Assembly: GCF_000365425.1 (NCBI RefSeq)
Contig: NZ_AQOV01000002.1
Coordinates: 496,001-560,000, forward strand
Direction: 5' to 3'
Source: Methylomonas sp. MK1
GTDB taxonomy: Bacteria > Pseudomonadota > Gammaproteobacteria > Methylococcales > Methylomonadaceae
Length of the DNA stretch: 64,000 bases
The position numbers and the translations under genes were made by a program. Positions 36,707-45,601 of this stretch are shown in pieces. The first letter of the stretch is position 1. The number at the start of each line of letters is the position of its first letter. Below the pieces are notes generated by a model that made no database searches, had not been told where the DNA came from, and saw only the letters and a program-made list of their open reading frames with translations.

Positions 36707-39063
36707 AATTCCCGCAGGGGTACCGGCTTGGCAATACCGTAGCCTTGCGCGTAATTCACACCCAAGGTTTGTAGTAGATCGAAAATATTTTGGTTCTCCA
36801 CAAATTCGGCGATGGTCTTTTTGCCCATTACATGAGCGACCTCGTTAATGGCCTTAACCATAGTCAAATCTACCCGATCATCCAGTATGTCTTTTACAAA
36901 CAGCCCGTCTATTTTTAAATAATCGACCGGTAGGTTCTTTAGATAAGCAAATGACGACAAGCCGCTGCCGAAGTCGTCCAGGGAAAAAGAACAGCCCTTT
37001 TGGCGCAGCGAATCGATAAATTGCCGAGCATAGGAAAGATTGCTGATGGCAGCTGTTTCGGTGATTTCGAAACAAATTTTGTGGGTTGGTATCTGCCATT
37101 TGCGGAATTGCTCATCGATAAAGCCCAGCATGGCTTGGTCCGACAGCGACAAACCGGACAGATTGACCGAGCACATTTCCAAACGATCCAGGAAGCCGGG
37201 CGTAGTCGCCAAGTACTGGAACAAACGGGAGATCACCCAGCGGTCTAAAGGCGAAGCCATGTTGTAGCGTTCTGCGGCAGGTAGAAAAGCACCGGGCGGA
37301 ATCACCTTATCTTGATCGTCTCGGTAGCGGATCAAGGTTTCGAAATGCAGACCGCCGCGATTAGCTGCTATAGGCACGATCAATTGACCGAATAACTGGA
37401 AGCGGTCTCGCTCGATTCCCATGCGGATTTTTTCCACCCATTGCATTTCGCCTTGTCGGAGTGTCAGCTCTTCGTCGTCCGGACTAAAGATATGTACCCG
37501 GTTGCGGCCTTTTTCCTTGGCGGCGTAACAGGCGGCATCGGCTTCTTTCAATACATCCACGGCATTGCCGCAGGCGCGATTGATTGGGGCGATGCCGATA
37601 CTCACCCCGATGTTGAAACTACGGTTTTCCCAGGCAAATTGGAAGTCGCATACCGCATTGCGCAGTTTTTCGCCGGTGATGATGGCTTGTTCGAGGGAGC
37701 AATACGACATCAGGATGCCGAATTCGTCGCCGCCCAGTCTAGCCAATATGTCCATTCTGCGCACTTGTTGGCGCAATACTTCGCCGAGCTGCCTTAGTAG
37801 CTCGTCGCCCGCCAGATGGCCGCAGGTATCGTTGACGATTTTGAATTGATCCAGATCCAAATAACATAAAACGTGGTGGCTGTCGTTGGCTTGCGCCTCT
37901 AACACCAAATTCTGAATATGGATGTCGAATTGGCGGCGGTTGACCAGGCCGGTCAATTCGTCGTGGCTGGCCTGATAAGCGATTTTTTCCGAGAGGCGTC
38001 GGGTTTCGGTAATGTCTTCGCAAACCAGTAACAGGTGCGAACGATTGTTTTCGTCTTTCACCAAGCGCGCGGTTTCCCTGGCCCAGATAATGTTACCATT
38101 GCGGCAGATGATGCGGCTTTCCAGCTTATGTACTTGCTCGGGATGATTACGGCAGATTTGGAAGAACTGGTTACAGTTGTTTATATCTTCGGGATGGGCG
38201 AAGTTGAAAATAGAGCAGCCTTGCAGTTCCTCAACGCTTAAACCCAGCTGGCGGGCGCCGAAGCGGTTTACCGAGATGATTTGCCCTTGCATATCCAGGT
38301 TAAACACCATGGTCGGATTGTTGTCGTACAAGGCCTGGAAGTTATTTTTGACGCTAATCAAGGCTTTGTTTTGAATCTCCACGGTATCCAGCATACCGTT
38401 GAACGCATCGACCAAAATTCCCATTTCATCATTGCTGTGCTTGGCTGCTCGCAAGGAATAGTCGTGTTCCTGGCTGACTTTTTGCGCGGTTTTAGCCAGT
38501 TGGGCGATGGGCTTGGCCACCCGGTTTAACAAGGGTGCGGTCAGAAAAAACGTAATAGACAAAGCGACAAACAATACAATCAGGACGACGCCGACAAATT
38601 GCAATTCTCGCCAGAACGCGGCACTGAGGTCGGAGGATAGAAAAATCCCGCCGACAATTTCGTCATCCAGGCGCATGGGCTGATAAACATAAAGGTTGAG
38701 TTTATCGAAATAATTACGCAAGCCATGCGATACGACCGGGCAGGTAGCGGATTGCTTGTCCAGCGAGGTGAATAACTGACCTCTTTTGGTGTAGACGCAA
38801 GCGCTGCGCAAATCGGGGAGATTATTCAAGGACACGAGGTTTTCCTTGGCCAAATTCGCGTCGTCAAACATCACTGCGGCGACACTTCGGTTGGCAATCA
38901 GGCTGGCAACGGCGATTAAGTCGTTTTGGGCTTTGCGCTTTACTTCGGTGACGTTCACCGTTACCAAAATCACCAAGGCCAACAGCATGGAAAATAGACT
39001 GGAGGTAATGGCGATGCTAAACAATTTGCCTTTGATGGATAGCCGCGAGAAGAATCTACTCAT
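36703..39063 (-). CDS. Membrane sensor with HAMP, PAS, GGDEF and EAL domains
   Basis: 786 residues from the ATG at 39063, which has GGAGG 9 bases upstream; a TTG at 39090 would add nine residues. Order: a membrane helix near residues 12-35, a periplasmic sensor of the CHASE8 type, a second helix (VVLIVLFVALSITFFL), a HAMP domain, a PAS domain (about 245-360), GGDEF near 444 and EAL. GGDEF is intact, and the I-site RRMD stands five residues before it. The EAL box reads ETL, but the DDFGSG loop and other catalytic acids are present. So it can probably both make and break c-di-GMP. It overlaps yfiR and the TonB receptor gene at its two ends. Confidence 0.88.
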   Translation of the reverse strand: MSRFFSRLSIKGKLFSIAITSSLFSMLLALVILVTVNVTEVKRKAQNDLIAVASLIANRSVAAVMFDDANLAKENLVSLNNLPDLRSACVYTKRGQLFTSLDKQSATCPVVSHGLRNYFDKLNLYVYQPMRLDDEIVGGIFLSSDLSAAFWRELQFVGVVLIVLFVALSITFFLTAPLLNRVAKPIAQLAKTAQKVSQEHDYSLRAAKHSNDEMGILVDAFNGMLDTVEIQNKALISVKNNFQALYDNNPTMVFNLDMQGQIISVNRFGARQLGLSVEELQGCSIFNFAHPEDINNCNQFFQICRNHPEQVHKLESRIICRNGNIIWARETARLVKDENNRSHLLLVCEDITETRRLSEKIAYQASHDELTGLVNRRQFDIHIQNLVLEAQANDSHHVLCYLDLDQFKIVNDTCGHLAGDELLRQLGEVLRQQVRRMDILARLGGDEFGILMSYCSLEQAIITGEKLRNAVCDFQFAWENRSFNIGVSIGIAPINRACGNAVDVLKEADAACYAAKEKGRNRVHIFSPDDEELTLRQGEMQWVEKIRMGIERDRFQLFGQLIVPIAANRGGLHFETLIRYRDDQDKVIPPGAFLPAAERYNMASPLDRWVISRLFQYLATTPGFLDRLEMCSVNLSGLSLSDQAMLGFIDEQFRKWQIPTHKICFEITETAAISNLSYARQFIDSLRQKGCSFSLDDFGSGLSSFAYLKNLPVDYLKIDGLFVKDILDDRVDLTMVKAINEVAHVMGKKTIAEFVENQNIFDLLQTLGVNYAQGYGIAKPVPLREL

Positions 39064-39637
39064 GCTCGGCCCCCTCCACCAGTATGGCAACCTCGATGAG
39101 TTTGGCGCTGACGTTAAAACCGCTTTGCTTCAAAGCCTTGAGGTTGAGGTGCAGTTTGACTTTGCCGTCGTCGAGCGCAAAGCCGATCATGCCGCCGGAT
39201 TCGGCAAAAAACGGCTCGCTGCTGACCGTTAGTGACTTTTTCAGGGAGCCGACCAGTAACACGCCTGGTAAAGCAAGGTCTGAGCGCTGCTCGGGATTGT
39301 CGAAATAGACGATATCGCAATCTTTCGCCTGTTTGGGAGTATCGAACTTGAACAACCGAATGGGTTTTTCCTGAACGGTCTTGCTCTCCAGCGGGCTCAG
39401 CAGACTCCCGAAGGGGTCGTGGCCGATAATGCAGATATTAAAGGTGGGGCTGGCTTTTTCCGGCCAAGTAATGAATTTGGTGAAGTTATAAAGATAGGCT
39501 GCCTTGACCTTATACTCCAGGTTCAGTTCGTCTGCCGGCGAAGGCTGACTGACAAAGCAAAATAATATTACCCACTTTACGAGCTCAAAGGCGCGCCGCA
39601 ACGACAATGCGTCATCAGTGGAAAAGACGGAAACCAA
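39056..39637 (-). CDS. YfiR family periplasmic protein
   Basis: 193 residues. An N-terminal hydrophobic stretch (VKWVILFCFVSQ) acts as a signal peptide, followed by the YfiR/DUF4154 pattern: EYKVKAAYLYNFTKFITWPE, FNICIIGHDPFG, DIVYFDNPEQ and GMIGFALDDGKVKLHLNL. In Pseudomonas YfiR is a periplasmic repressor of a membrane diguanylate cyclase (YfiN) and is relieved by an outer-membrane partner. Here it directly precedes a membrane GGDEF-EAL protein, overlapping by eight bases, so the same kind of control is likely. The outer-membrane partner would be the TonB receptor instead of the lipoprotein YfiB. Confidence 0.85.
   Translation of the reverse strand: MVSVFSTDDALSLRRAFELVKWVILFCFVSQPSPADELNLEYKVKAAYLYNFTKFITWPEKASPTFNICIIGHDPFGSLLSPLESKTVQEKPIRLFKFDTPKQAKDCDIVYFDNPEQRSDLALPGVLLVGSLKKSLTVSSEPFFAESGGMIGFALDDGKVKLHLNLKALKQSGFNVSAKLIEVAILVEGAEHE
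39073..39077 (-). promoter_or_regulatory. Ribosome binding site that sets the cyclase start
   Basis: On the minus strand, GGAGG lies 9 bases upstream of the ATG at 39063 and inside the end of the yfiR gene. It favours this ATG over the TTG at 39090. Confidence 0.7.
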
Positions 39638-39684
39638 GGTTATTCCCTACCGGATAAAATCATCAGGCAAGGATAGTTGAAAAA

Positions 39685-40992
39685 TTATCGGTTGCTTAAA
39701 AATCCCCGCAAGGCCCGAATCATATAGGCATGATCGAGTACGCCGGCGCTTTCGCGAATGCTGTGCATGGCCCACATTGGCGACCCCACATCGACACTGC
39801 GTATGCCTAATTTCGCAGAGGCTATCGGGCCTATCGTGCTGCCGCAGGGCAAGTCGCCGTGATGCGCGTATTTTTGATAAGGCACCTCGGCTTTTTGGCA
39901 AATGCGGATGAAAGTAGCCTCTGAAATACATTCAGAGGCATAACGATGGTTAACATTTACCTTGATGACCGGTCCGTGATTGACGATGATTTTGTGGCCG
40001 GGTTCGTAGGCACCGGGAAAGTTTGGTTGATAGGCATGCGCCATATCGGCGCTGATCATAAAGCTATTGGCTAGCGAGCGCCGGTAGTCGTCCGGGGTAT
40101 TGCCGACTGCGTTGGCGATGCGCGCAAGCACATCGGGCAGGAAACTGCCGGCCGCGCCCTTGCAGCTCTCACTGCCGATTTCCTCATGGTCGAAAAACGC
40201 GCAGACCAGCGTACTGTTGCTATCCAGTGTCGGCGCATCCAGCAAAGCCGTCAGTCCGGCATGGCAAGACGCCAGATTGTCCAATTGGCTATCGGCATAA
40301 AACAGTTGCCCGTCACCCCAAAGAGTACCTTTCTGGGTGTCGTAGGCATTCAGCTCCCAACTTAAAATTCGCTCGGCAGCAATGCCGCTAGCGTGTTCCA
40401 GCAATTGCCGAAACTTGTCAGTGGGTAATTGTTGCTCGACACTGGCCGAGAAAATTAGCGGCAACTCGCTTTGCTTTTTCAGCTTTAAGCCGTCTTCGTT
40501 GACGCCGCGGTTCATATGAATCGCCAGATTAGGCAGGCGTAGCAGCGGTTCGGCGAAGCGCAGCAGTCGGCTGGCGATGTTGCCGTCGCTATCCAGATAG
40601 GCAATGCGGCCGGCCAGACTCAGGTCACGATCAGCAAACGTGGCGAGAATCGGGCCACCGTATACTTCAACAGCCAAACGCAACAGATTGTCCGAGTCGA
40701 GCAGCGGCTGCGGTTTGACGCGCAGCCCCGGCGAATCGGTATGGGCGCCGAGTATTTTGAAGCCGGTTTCCGCCAAGGCTTGTTTACCGATGACGAATGC
40801 GGCAATTGAAGAATCGTCTCTGATCACATAGTAGCGCCCGCCGCTAGCCAATGACCATGCATCGCTTTCCCGGATGCGTTGGAATTGATGCGCCTGCAAG
40901 CGCTCTTCTATGCTGGCGACCGCATGCCAAGGGCTGGGACTGGCGTCGATGAAATCCAGTAAGTCTTGGGCTTGGTGCTGGGCTGTCATCAT
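39685..40992 (-). CDS. apeB: M18 family aminopeptidase
   Basis: 435 residues. The [15 protein letters not shown] segment near residue 80 holds the first zinc histidine and aspartate. ALDHEEIG-like [12 protein letters not shown] near 265 holds the catalytic glutamates, and late histidines ([13 protein letters not shown] region) complete the dinuclear zinc site. M18 aminopeptidases remove N-terminal acidic or other residues in the cytoplasm. The gene overlaps msrB by four bases and lies 47 bases upstream of yfiR on the same strand, so the five minus-strand genes could form one transcript. The gene name is by family; the exact preference is unknown. Confidence 0.9.
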   Translation of the reverse strand: MMTAQHQAQDLLDFIDASPSPWHAVASIEERLQAHQFQRIRESDAWSLASGGRYYVIRDDSSIAAFVIGKQALAETGFKILGAHTDSPGLRVKPQPLLDSDNLLRLAVEVYGGPILATFADRDLSLAGRIAYLDSDGNIASRLLRFAEPLLRLPNLAIHMNRGVNEDGLKLKKQSELPLIFSASVEQQLPTDKFRQLLEHASGIAAERILSWELNAYDTQKGTLWGDGQLFYADSQLDNLASCHAGLTALLDAPTLDSNSTLVCAFFDHEEIGSESCKGAAGSFLPDVLARIANAVGNTPDDYRRSLANSFMISADMAHAYQPNFPGAYEPGHKIIVNHGPVIKVNVNHRYASECISEATFIRICQKAEVPYQKYAHHGDLPCGSTIGPIASAKLGIRSVDVGSPMWAMHSIRESAGVLDHAYMIRALRGFLSNR

Positions 40993-41414
40993 TGCTTATC
41001 CAGCGTTAGCGCCACGGAATTGATGCAATAGCGCAGTCCGGTTGGTTGCGGGCCGTCTTCGAACACATGCCCCAGATGGGCGCCGCAGGATTGGCAGGTT
41101 ACTTCTACCCGGCGCATGCCATGGCTGTTATCGGGATGCTGATCCAGACTTTCCGAATTTAGCGGGTCCCAAAAGCTGGGCCAGCCGCAGCCGGAGTGAA
41201 ATTTTTGCTCGGAGGTGAATAAGGCGTGACCGCAGCAGACACAGCGGTAGATACCGGCTTCGTCGCAGTCGGTATATTTGCCAGTAAATGGTGGTTCGGT
41301 GCCTTTTTCCCGGCAGACATGATATTGCTCGGGAGTTAGCTTCTCGCGCCAGGCTTGTTCATTATCGTGTTTCTCGGTCATCTTGGTGTTCCGCAGGCTA
41401 GGTGTAGTGGGCAT
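40989..41414 (-). CDS. msrB: Peptide-methionine (R)-S-oxide reductase MsrB
   Basis: 141 residues (a start 11 codons later is possible). Zinc-binding pairs CVCCG and CQSCG are present, with [12 protein letters not shown] and the catalytic cysteine in [11 protein letters not shown] close to the C-terminus. MsrB reduces the R form of methionine sulfoxide in proteins. It is a stand-alone MsrB, not fused to MsrA. It is the most upstream gene of the minus-strand row and its end overlaps apeB. Confidence 0.95.
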   Translation of the reverse strand: MPTTPSLRNTKMTEKHDNEQAWREKLTPEQYHVCREKGTEPPFTGKYTDCDEAGIYRCVCCGHALFTSEQKFHSGCGWPSFWDPLNSESLDQHPDNSHGMRRVEVTCQSCGAHLGHVFEDGPQPTGLRYCINSVALTLDKQ

Positions 41415-41586
41415 TGTACTCAGTCTACCTCGGCATAAAAAGCAATCAAAAGCCGGGAATATTTCAGTTGATTACATCAGGAGGTTCTAATATTCTTGAG
41501 CTGCATGGTTTTGAAGCTTATAACAACAATATAAAAATAATAAATTCGCAGATAATCTTCATCTAAACAGCAGCGAGGAGAATGGC

Positions 41587-42864
41587 ATGGCAAGAATTGT
41601 AGTGTTGGGTGCGGGGATCGGCGGTGTGCCGATGGCTTACGAAATGAAGGAAACAGTGGGAAATGCGCATGAAGTCGTGGTGATTTCCGATTCGCCGACT
41701 TTCCACTTTGTGCCCTCCAACCCTTGGGTGCCGCCGAAATGGCGCAAACCCGAGGATTTGAAAATCGAGCTGGCGCCGGTGATGGCAAAAAAGGGGATCA
41801 ACTTTATTCAAAAGGCCGCAATCAAAGTCGATCCGGCCAACAACAAAATTGATCTAGCTGATGGTTCCTCGGTTGAATACCACTTTTTAATCATCGCTAC
41901 CGGTCCACGCCTGGCCTTCGATGAAGTGCCCGGCCTTGGGCCGCACGGTGGGCATACGTCATCGGTCTGCCATGTCGATCACGCGGCATTGGCTGCCGAG
42001 GACTGGGATAGATTTATGACCGAACCCGGTCCGATTGTGGTGGGCGCGGTCCAAGGTGCGTCCTGCTTCGGCCCGGCTTACGAATATCTGATGATTCTGG
42101 AAACCGAGCTGCGTAAACGCAAAATCCGCGACAAAGTGCCGATGACTTTTGTCACCTCCGAGCCCTATATCGGCCACTTGGGCTTGGGTGGGGTCGGCGA
42201 TACCAAAGGTTTGCTGGAAAGCGCGTTGCGCGACAAAACCATCAAATGGATTACCAATGCCAAGGTGGATCGTATCGAAGCCGGCATGATGTATGTCACC
42301 GAAGTCGATGAAGAGGGTAACGAAAAGAAAAAACACGAAGTGCCGTTTAAACACTCGATGATGCTGCCGGCTTTTACCGGTGTCGATGCGGTGCGACACT
42401 CCGGCGCGGAAGGTTTGACCAACCCGCGTGGTTTCGTGATTGTCGATCAACATCAGCGCAATCCGACTTACAAAAACATTTATTCGGTCGGGGTCTGCAT
42501 CGCCTTGCCGCCGGTGGAAAAAACCCCGGTGCCGACCGGCACCCCGAAAACCGGTTACATGATCGAGTCGATGGTTACCGCCACGGCCCATAATATTCGC
42601 GACGAACTGGCCGGCAAACAACCGTCTGATATACCCAGTTTAAGCGCGTTGTGCCTGGCCGATTTGGGCGACACCGGCGTGGCGTTTTTGGCCGTGCCGC
42701 AAATTCCGCCCAGAAATACCACCTGGTCCAACCATGGCAAATGGGTGCATCTGGCGAAAATCGGTTTTGAGAAATACTTCATGCGCAAGATTAAAAACGG
42801 CATCAGCGAGCCGTTTTACGAACGCATGATATTGAAATTCCTGGGTGTGGTTCGTTTGAAATAG
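41587..42864 (+). CDS. sqr: Sulfide:quinone oxidoreductase
   Basis: 425 residues. The FAD-binding loop [15 protein letters not shown] is at the N-terminus. Three cysteines stand at C128 (SVCHVDH), C160 ([10 protein letters not shown]) and C356 (LCLADLGD), the same numbers as the redox cysteines of the Acidithiobacillus ferrooxidans enzyme. VGVCIALPP and [17 protein letters not shown] are also family segments. A C-terminal amphipathic end ([16 protein letters not shown]) should hold it to the membrane. It oxidises sulfide and passes electrons to quinone, for detoxification or energy. AGCGAGGAGA before the ATG is a good ribosome binding site. Confidence 0.94.
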   Translation: MARIVVLGAGIGGVPMAYEMKETVGNAHEVVVISDSPTFHFVPSNPWVPPKWRKPEDLKIELAPVMAKKGINFIQKAAIKVDPANNKIDLADGSSVEYHFLIIATGPRLAFDEVPGLGPHGGHTSSVCHVDHAALAAEDWDRFMTEPGPIVVGAVQGASCFGPAYEYLMILETELRKRKIRDKVPMTFVTSEPYIGHLGLGGVGDTKGLLESALRDKTIKWITNAKVDRIEAGMMYVTEVDEEGNEKKKHEVPFKHSMMLPAFTGVDAVRHSGAEGLTNPRGFVIVDQHQRNPTYKNIYSVGVCIALPPVEKTPVPTGTPKTGYMIESMVTATAHNIRDELAGKQPSDIPSLSALCLADLGDTGVAFLAVPQIPPRNTTWSNHGKWVHLAKIGFEKYFMRKIKNGISEPFYERMILKFLGVVRLK

Positions 42865-42872
42865 GAGGCTAT

Positions 42873-43073
42873 ATGTCTATCGATCGCGTGGTAATGGCGT
42901 TTGCCGGCTCGTTTATCCTGATCAGTCTGGCGCTGGCGCACTGGCATTCGCCGAATTGGCTGTGGTTTACCGCGTTCGTCGGGGCCAATCTGTTGCAAGC
43001 ATCGTTCAGCGGTTTTTGTCCGTTGGCGATTATTCTGAAAAAATTGGGTGTTAAGCCGGGGAGCGCGTTTTGA
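42873..43073 (+). CDS. Small membrane protein, DUF2892 (YgaP transmembrane-like)
   Basis: 66 residues with two hydrophobic helices separated by a short turn ([17 protein letters not shown] and [18 protein letters not shown]). The [18 protein letters not shown] end is typical of the DUF2892 transmembrane module found alone or joined to rhodanese domains (YgaP). It follows sqr by eight bases with AGGAGG in front. DUF2892 genes often lie beside sulfide-oxidation genes, so a part in handling sulfane sulfur at the membrane is likely but unproven. Confidence 0.8.
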   Translation: MSIDRVVMAFAGSFILISLALAHWHSPNWLWFTAFVGANLLQASFSGFCPLAIILKKLGVKPGSAF

Positions 43074-43098
43074 GTTGTTAGATTTTTGCTGGGGAATT

Positions 43099-43123
43099 GG
43101 GTTGGTAGCGTTTATACCAACCC
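43099..43123 (+). terminator. Hairpin between convergent sqr and parA-like units
   Basis: GGGTTGGTA (43099-43107) and TACCAACCC (43115-43123) form nine perfect pairs over a 7-base loop. A second, weaker inverted repeat (GGTTAA 43144-43149, TTAACC 43158-43163) follows. No T run is present on either side, so this may serve as a bidirectional block between convergent transcripts rather than a classical terminator. Confidence 0.5.
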
Positions 43124-43169
43124 TGGCAGCATGTTGATGAGGGGGTTAACTCGAGCATTAACCGCTCAG

Positions 43170-44156
43170 CTAACAGAGGAATCCTACACCAGCCTGACCC
43201 GCAATTTTAGCTGCTAGTTTCTCGAAATCTTCATAGCAACTTCTAACTGCTTCAATATGGGCGCCAATCGCACCATCAGCGGATTTCAGAAAAAAGATCG
43301 GTTTACGTGCTTCCATTGCCATGGGCATAAGGCTGCGGTAGTGTTTGAGCATGGATAGACAATATGGATCTTGTTCCACAACAAGTCCAGAACCGCTTTG
43401 CTCATCCAGTACGTCAGTTCGATAAACATCTGGAATACGTTCCATCCATCGTTTATAGGCTTTCACCGGGCGCGTGCTCATCGTACTGTGTTGCATTACG
43501 ATATAACCGATCGGTTGCATAGAACCTTTGGGCATTGATAGATCGGAAGGTGCTGTTGGAAGAATCTCACTCCACACCCTTCGCCATTCTCGCAAAGTGG
43601 GCCCGAGGTTTTTGAGACCTTGCAAAGAAAAGAGATCGGGAGCCAAAGGCAAGCAAACTTGATCGGAAGCAATTAGTGCTGAACGGTTGATCGCTCCCAA
43701 ATTGGGGCCAACATCTATGAACACTATTTCCGCTCCCCAGTCCGCTCCTTGCTGAATCAACCGATGAAAAGCCGTCATGGATCGAAAAGCCGACTCATCG
43801 TTGTTACGACAGCGCGGCCACGCATCGGAAAGTTTATCCTCAAATCTTGAAAGGCCCAGATCACCGGCTATAAGGCCAAGTCGTTCAGTAATCATTTCGA
43901 CATGTGGCTTGTTAATATCACCTATGCCTCGCAGAATGGGGCGAATTGATCCGTACACAGTGTCGGGATGTTCTGCATCCGGCCAAAGCTCTTCCAGCCT
44001 ATTCTCATCCAGAAACATACTGGTAAGGTTGGCTTGGGGATCAAGATCAGCCGCCAGAGTTTTAATGCCATGGTCTGCAAACATCCAAGCCAAATGATAA
44101 ACGAGGGATGTTTTACCTACGCCGCCTTTGTTGTTAAAAAAAGCGACTGTCTTCAT
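43170..44156 (-). CDS. ParA-like P-loop ATPase
   Basis: 328 residues. The deviant Walker A motif NNKGGVGKTSL sits at residues ~8-18, followed by the switch segment ADLDPQANLTSMF near 40 and IVFIDVGPNLGAINRSAL (Walker B) near 140. This is the ParA/MinD family. No ParB gene or centromere-like repeats are next to it, so plasmid partition is unlikely. It overlaps the upstream AlbA_2/HATPase gene by four bases (ATGA), so the two products work together. Relatives of such pairs occur in accessory islands and some act in phage defence; a specific role is not established. Confidence 0.78.
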   Translation of the reverse strand: MKTVAFFNNKGGVGKTSLVYHLAWMFADHGIKTLAADLDPQANLTSMFLDENRLEELWPDAEHPDTVYGSIRPILRGIGDINKPHVEMITERLGLIAGDLGLSRFEDKLSDAWPRCRNNDESAFRSMTAFHRLIQQGADWGAEIVFIDVGPNLGAINRSALIASDQVCLPLAPDLFSLQGLKNLGPTLREWRRVWSEILPTAPSDLSMPKGSMQPIGYIVMQHSTMSTRPVKAYKRWMERIPDVYRTDVLDEQSGSGLVVEQDPYCLSMLKHYRSLMPMAMEARKPIFFLKSADGAIGAHIEAVRSCYEDFEKLAAKIAGQAGVGFLC

Positions 44157-45337
44157 GTCAGCCTCCGGTAAACCTTAACTAGTACCGTATGCTCATCGAA
44201 CACGAACTCGGCCGGACGATTGCCGTTCTGCGCTAACAGAGCTTGTGCTCTTTGAACGCCGTAACCGAACCTGTTTACAAAACCGAGCGATTTCATTGCC
44301 TCGGCAATAATCGGATTCCGATAACTATTGCGCGTTGGGAAGTTTTCCGGCGTTGCTTCACCATACAAACCGCCCGGGCTATGAATTTCGATGTGATCAC
44401 TGAACATATAAAAGCGAATTGGCGTATTGCTGTCGTAGTTGCGATGCATCACTGCATTCATCAACAATTCCCTTAAGGCCCATTCAGGATAATCCGGGAG
44501 TAGTTTCTCGGCAAGTAAGCTGGTTGGGCGCATGCTGGTCTGGATAATGCTTTTTAGCCTGACCTCCAATTCGCGCAGTACTGAATGAAGATCGCCGGAA
44601 ATTTCAGCCTGATCATCAGGCAGTTCGGTAAGCGTAGTGTTGGGAACCTTGAGATATTGGACATATGCCCCCGGCAGGAAAAAACGCGGGTTTTTGCCAA
44701 ATAACAAAATGCCGGCATGAGAAGGACATTGTCGCTCCGGATCGTAAAGCCGAAAAGAGGCTAATTGTTGTTCGATGGGTCGATGGTTGGCAGCGATGGT
44801 TTCTGAATCGACCGCTTCGCGCCGATAAGCGTCGAATTGTCCTAGAGCCAGATCACTGATTGTTGATTCCGGGCAGGGGCGAGCGTCGAACGAGCGAGCC
44901 ATGGCGACTCGGCGTTCGCTGAGGATGCGTTCTTCCTGTTCGGTGGCAATGGCTTTGCGCGGTCCGACCCTGATCCATACCCGGCCTTTGTAGCGCACCG
45001 GCGGCAGATCGGACGGCAAGACTTCGACGACTGCGATGTCGCCGTCGGCAAAGGAAAACTTGCTGACGGTCATGGGGGGTTGCGGTAGAACGTTGCCATC
45101 GGATCTGATGCCGCCGAGATTTTTCAATAATTCATCATTGACAGTCAAGCCGGCGAGTGTGCCATCGTCTTTAACGCCAATTAGTAAGTAACCGGGTTGT
45201 TTGTGATTGGGTAAGTTATTGGCGAAAGCGCATATCGCTTCGCAAAACTTGTCGGTTTTATTGATCGACTCAGTTCTTTCGATGTTGTCGGCTTCTAGTT
45301 TCAGTAACAAATCACGTAGGTGGCTTTCGGTCAACAT
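44153..45337 (-). CDS. AlbA_2 (Schlafen-like) protein with C-terminal HATPase-like domain
   Basis: 394 residues from the ATG at 45337; a TTG at 45349 is possible, and neither has a clear ribosome binding site. The N-terminal ~140 residues are an AlbA_2/Schlafen domain (FCEAICAFANNLPNHKQPGY, LLIGVKDDGTLAGL, VRYKGRVWIRVGPRK). The C-terminal part resembles the GHKL-type HATPase_c_4 domain of the so-called RecG-like regulators: WALRELLMNAVMHRNYD supplies the conserved Glu and Asn, and FGYGVQRAQALL is a late segment. Genes of this layout are common in accessory DNA and are often described as putative transcriptional regulators. Coupling to a ParA-like ATPase is less usual. Confidence 0.72.
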   Translation of the reverse strand: MLTESHLRDLLLKLEADNIERTESINKTDKFCEAICAFANNLPNHKQPGYLLIGVKDDGTLAGLTVNDELLKNLGGIRSDGNVLPQPPMTVSKFSFADGDIAVVEVLPSDLPPVRYKGRVWIRVGPRKAIATEQEERILSERRVAMARSFDARPCPESTISDLALGQFDAYRREAVDSETIAANHRPIEQQLASFRLYDPERQCPSHAGILLFGKNPRFFLPGAYVQYLKVPNTTLTELPDDQAEISGDLHSVLRELEVRLKSIIQTSMRPTSLLAEKLLPDYPEWALRELLMNAVMHRNYDSNTPIRFYMFSDHIEIHSPGGLYGEATPENFPTRNSYRNPIIAEAMKSLGFVNRFGYGVQRAQALLAQNGNRPAEFVFDEHTVLVKVYRRLT

Positions 45338-45494
45338 AAGGGGATACAAGGTCAGTAGAGCCGTAATAGTTAGATGATCGGTCGATTATGGCAAGTTAAC
45401 CGAACGACCAGCAAGCTAATAACAACAGCAATTGGCGATATTGGTCGTCCTCTCCGTGCTGATTGTAGTCATCATTCCTCCGTAAGCTCCGGTT

Positions 45495-45510
45495 TGTCGT
45501 GTTTGCTACA
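45495..45510 (+). promoter_or_regulatory. NifA upstream activator site
   Basis: TGT at 45495-45497, ten bases, then ACA at 45508-45510: an exact TGT-N10-ACA NifA site. It is centred about 60 bases before the sigma-54 promoter and lies on the correct side of nifE. Confidence 0.8.
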
Positions 45511-45554
45511 ATTTAAATTCAATAAAACCAGATAAAAATCAGTGTCTTATCAAA

Positions 45555-45570
45555 TGGCACACCGGTTGCT
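45555..45570 (+). promoter_or_regulatory. Sigma-54 promoter of nifE
   Basis: TGGCAC (45555-45560), five bases, TTGCT (45566-45570): a full match to the -24/-12 consensus. The start of transcription is expected near 45582, about 20 bases before the nifE ATG. Confidence 0.92.
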
Positions 45571-45601
45571 TTGTTATTAACAAAAAGCGAGGTGTCATGC
45601 C

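Noticed and set aside
41959..42621. 220-residue open frame on the minus strand
   Set aside because: It is antisense to sqr, which has all its family motifs; the His- and Phe-rich antisense product is a codon-bias shadow.
43170..44156. Plasmid partition locus
   Set aside because: A ParA-like ATPase is present, but no ParB gene, centromere-like repeats or replication gene is near.
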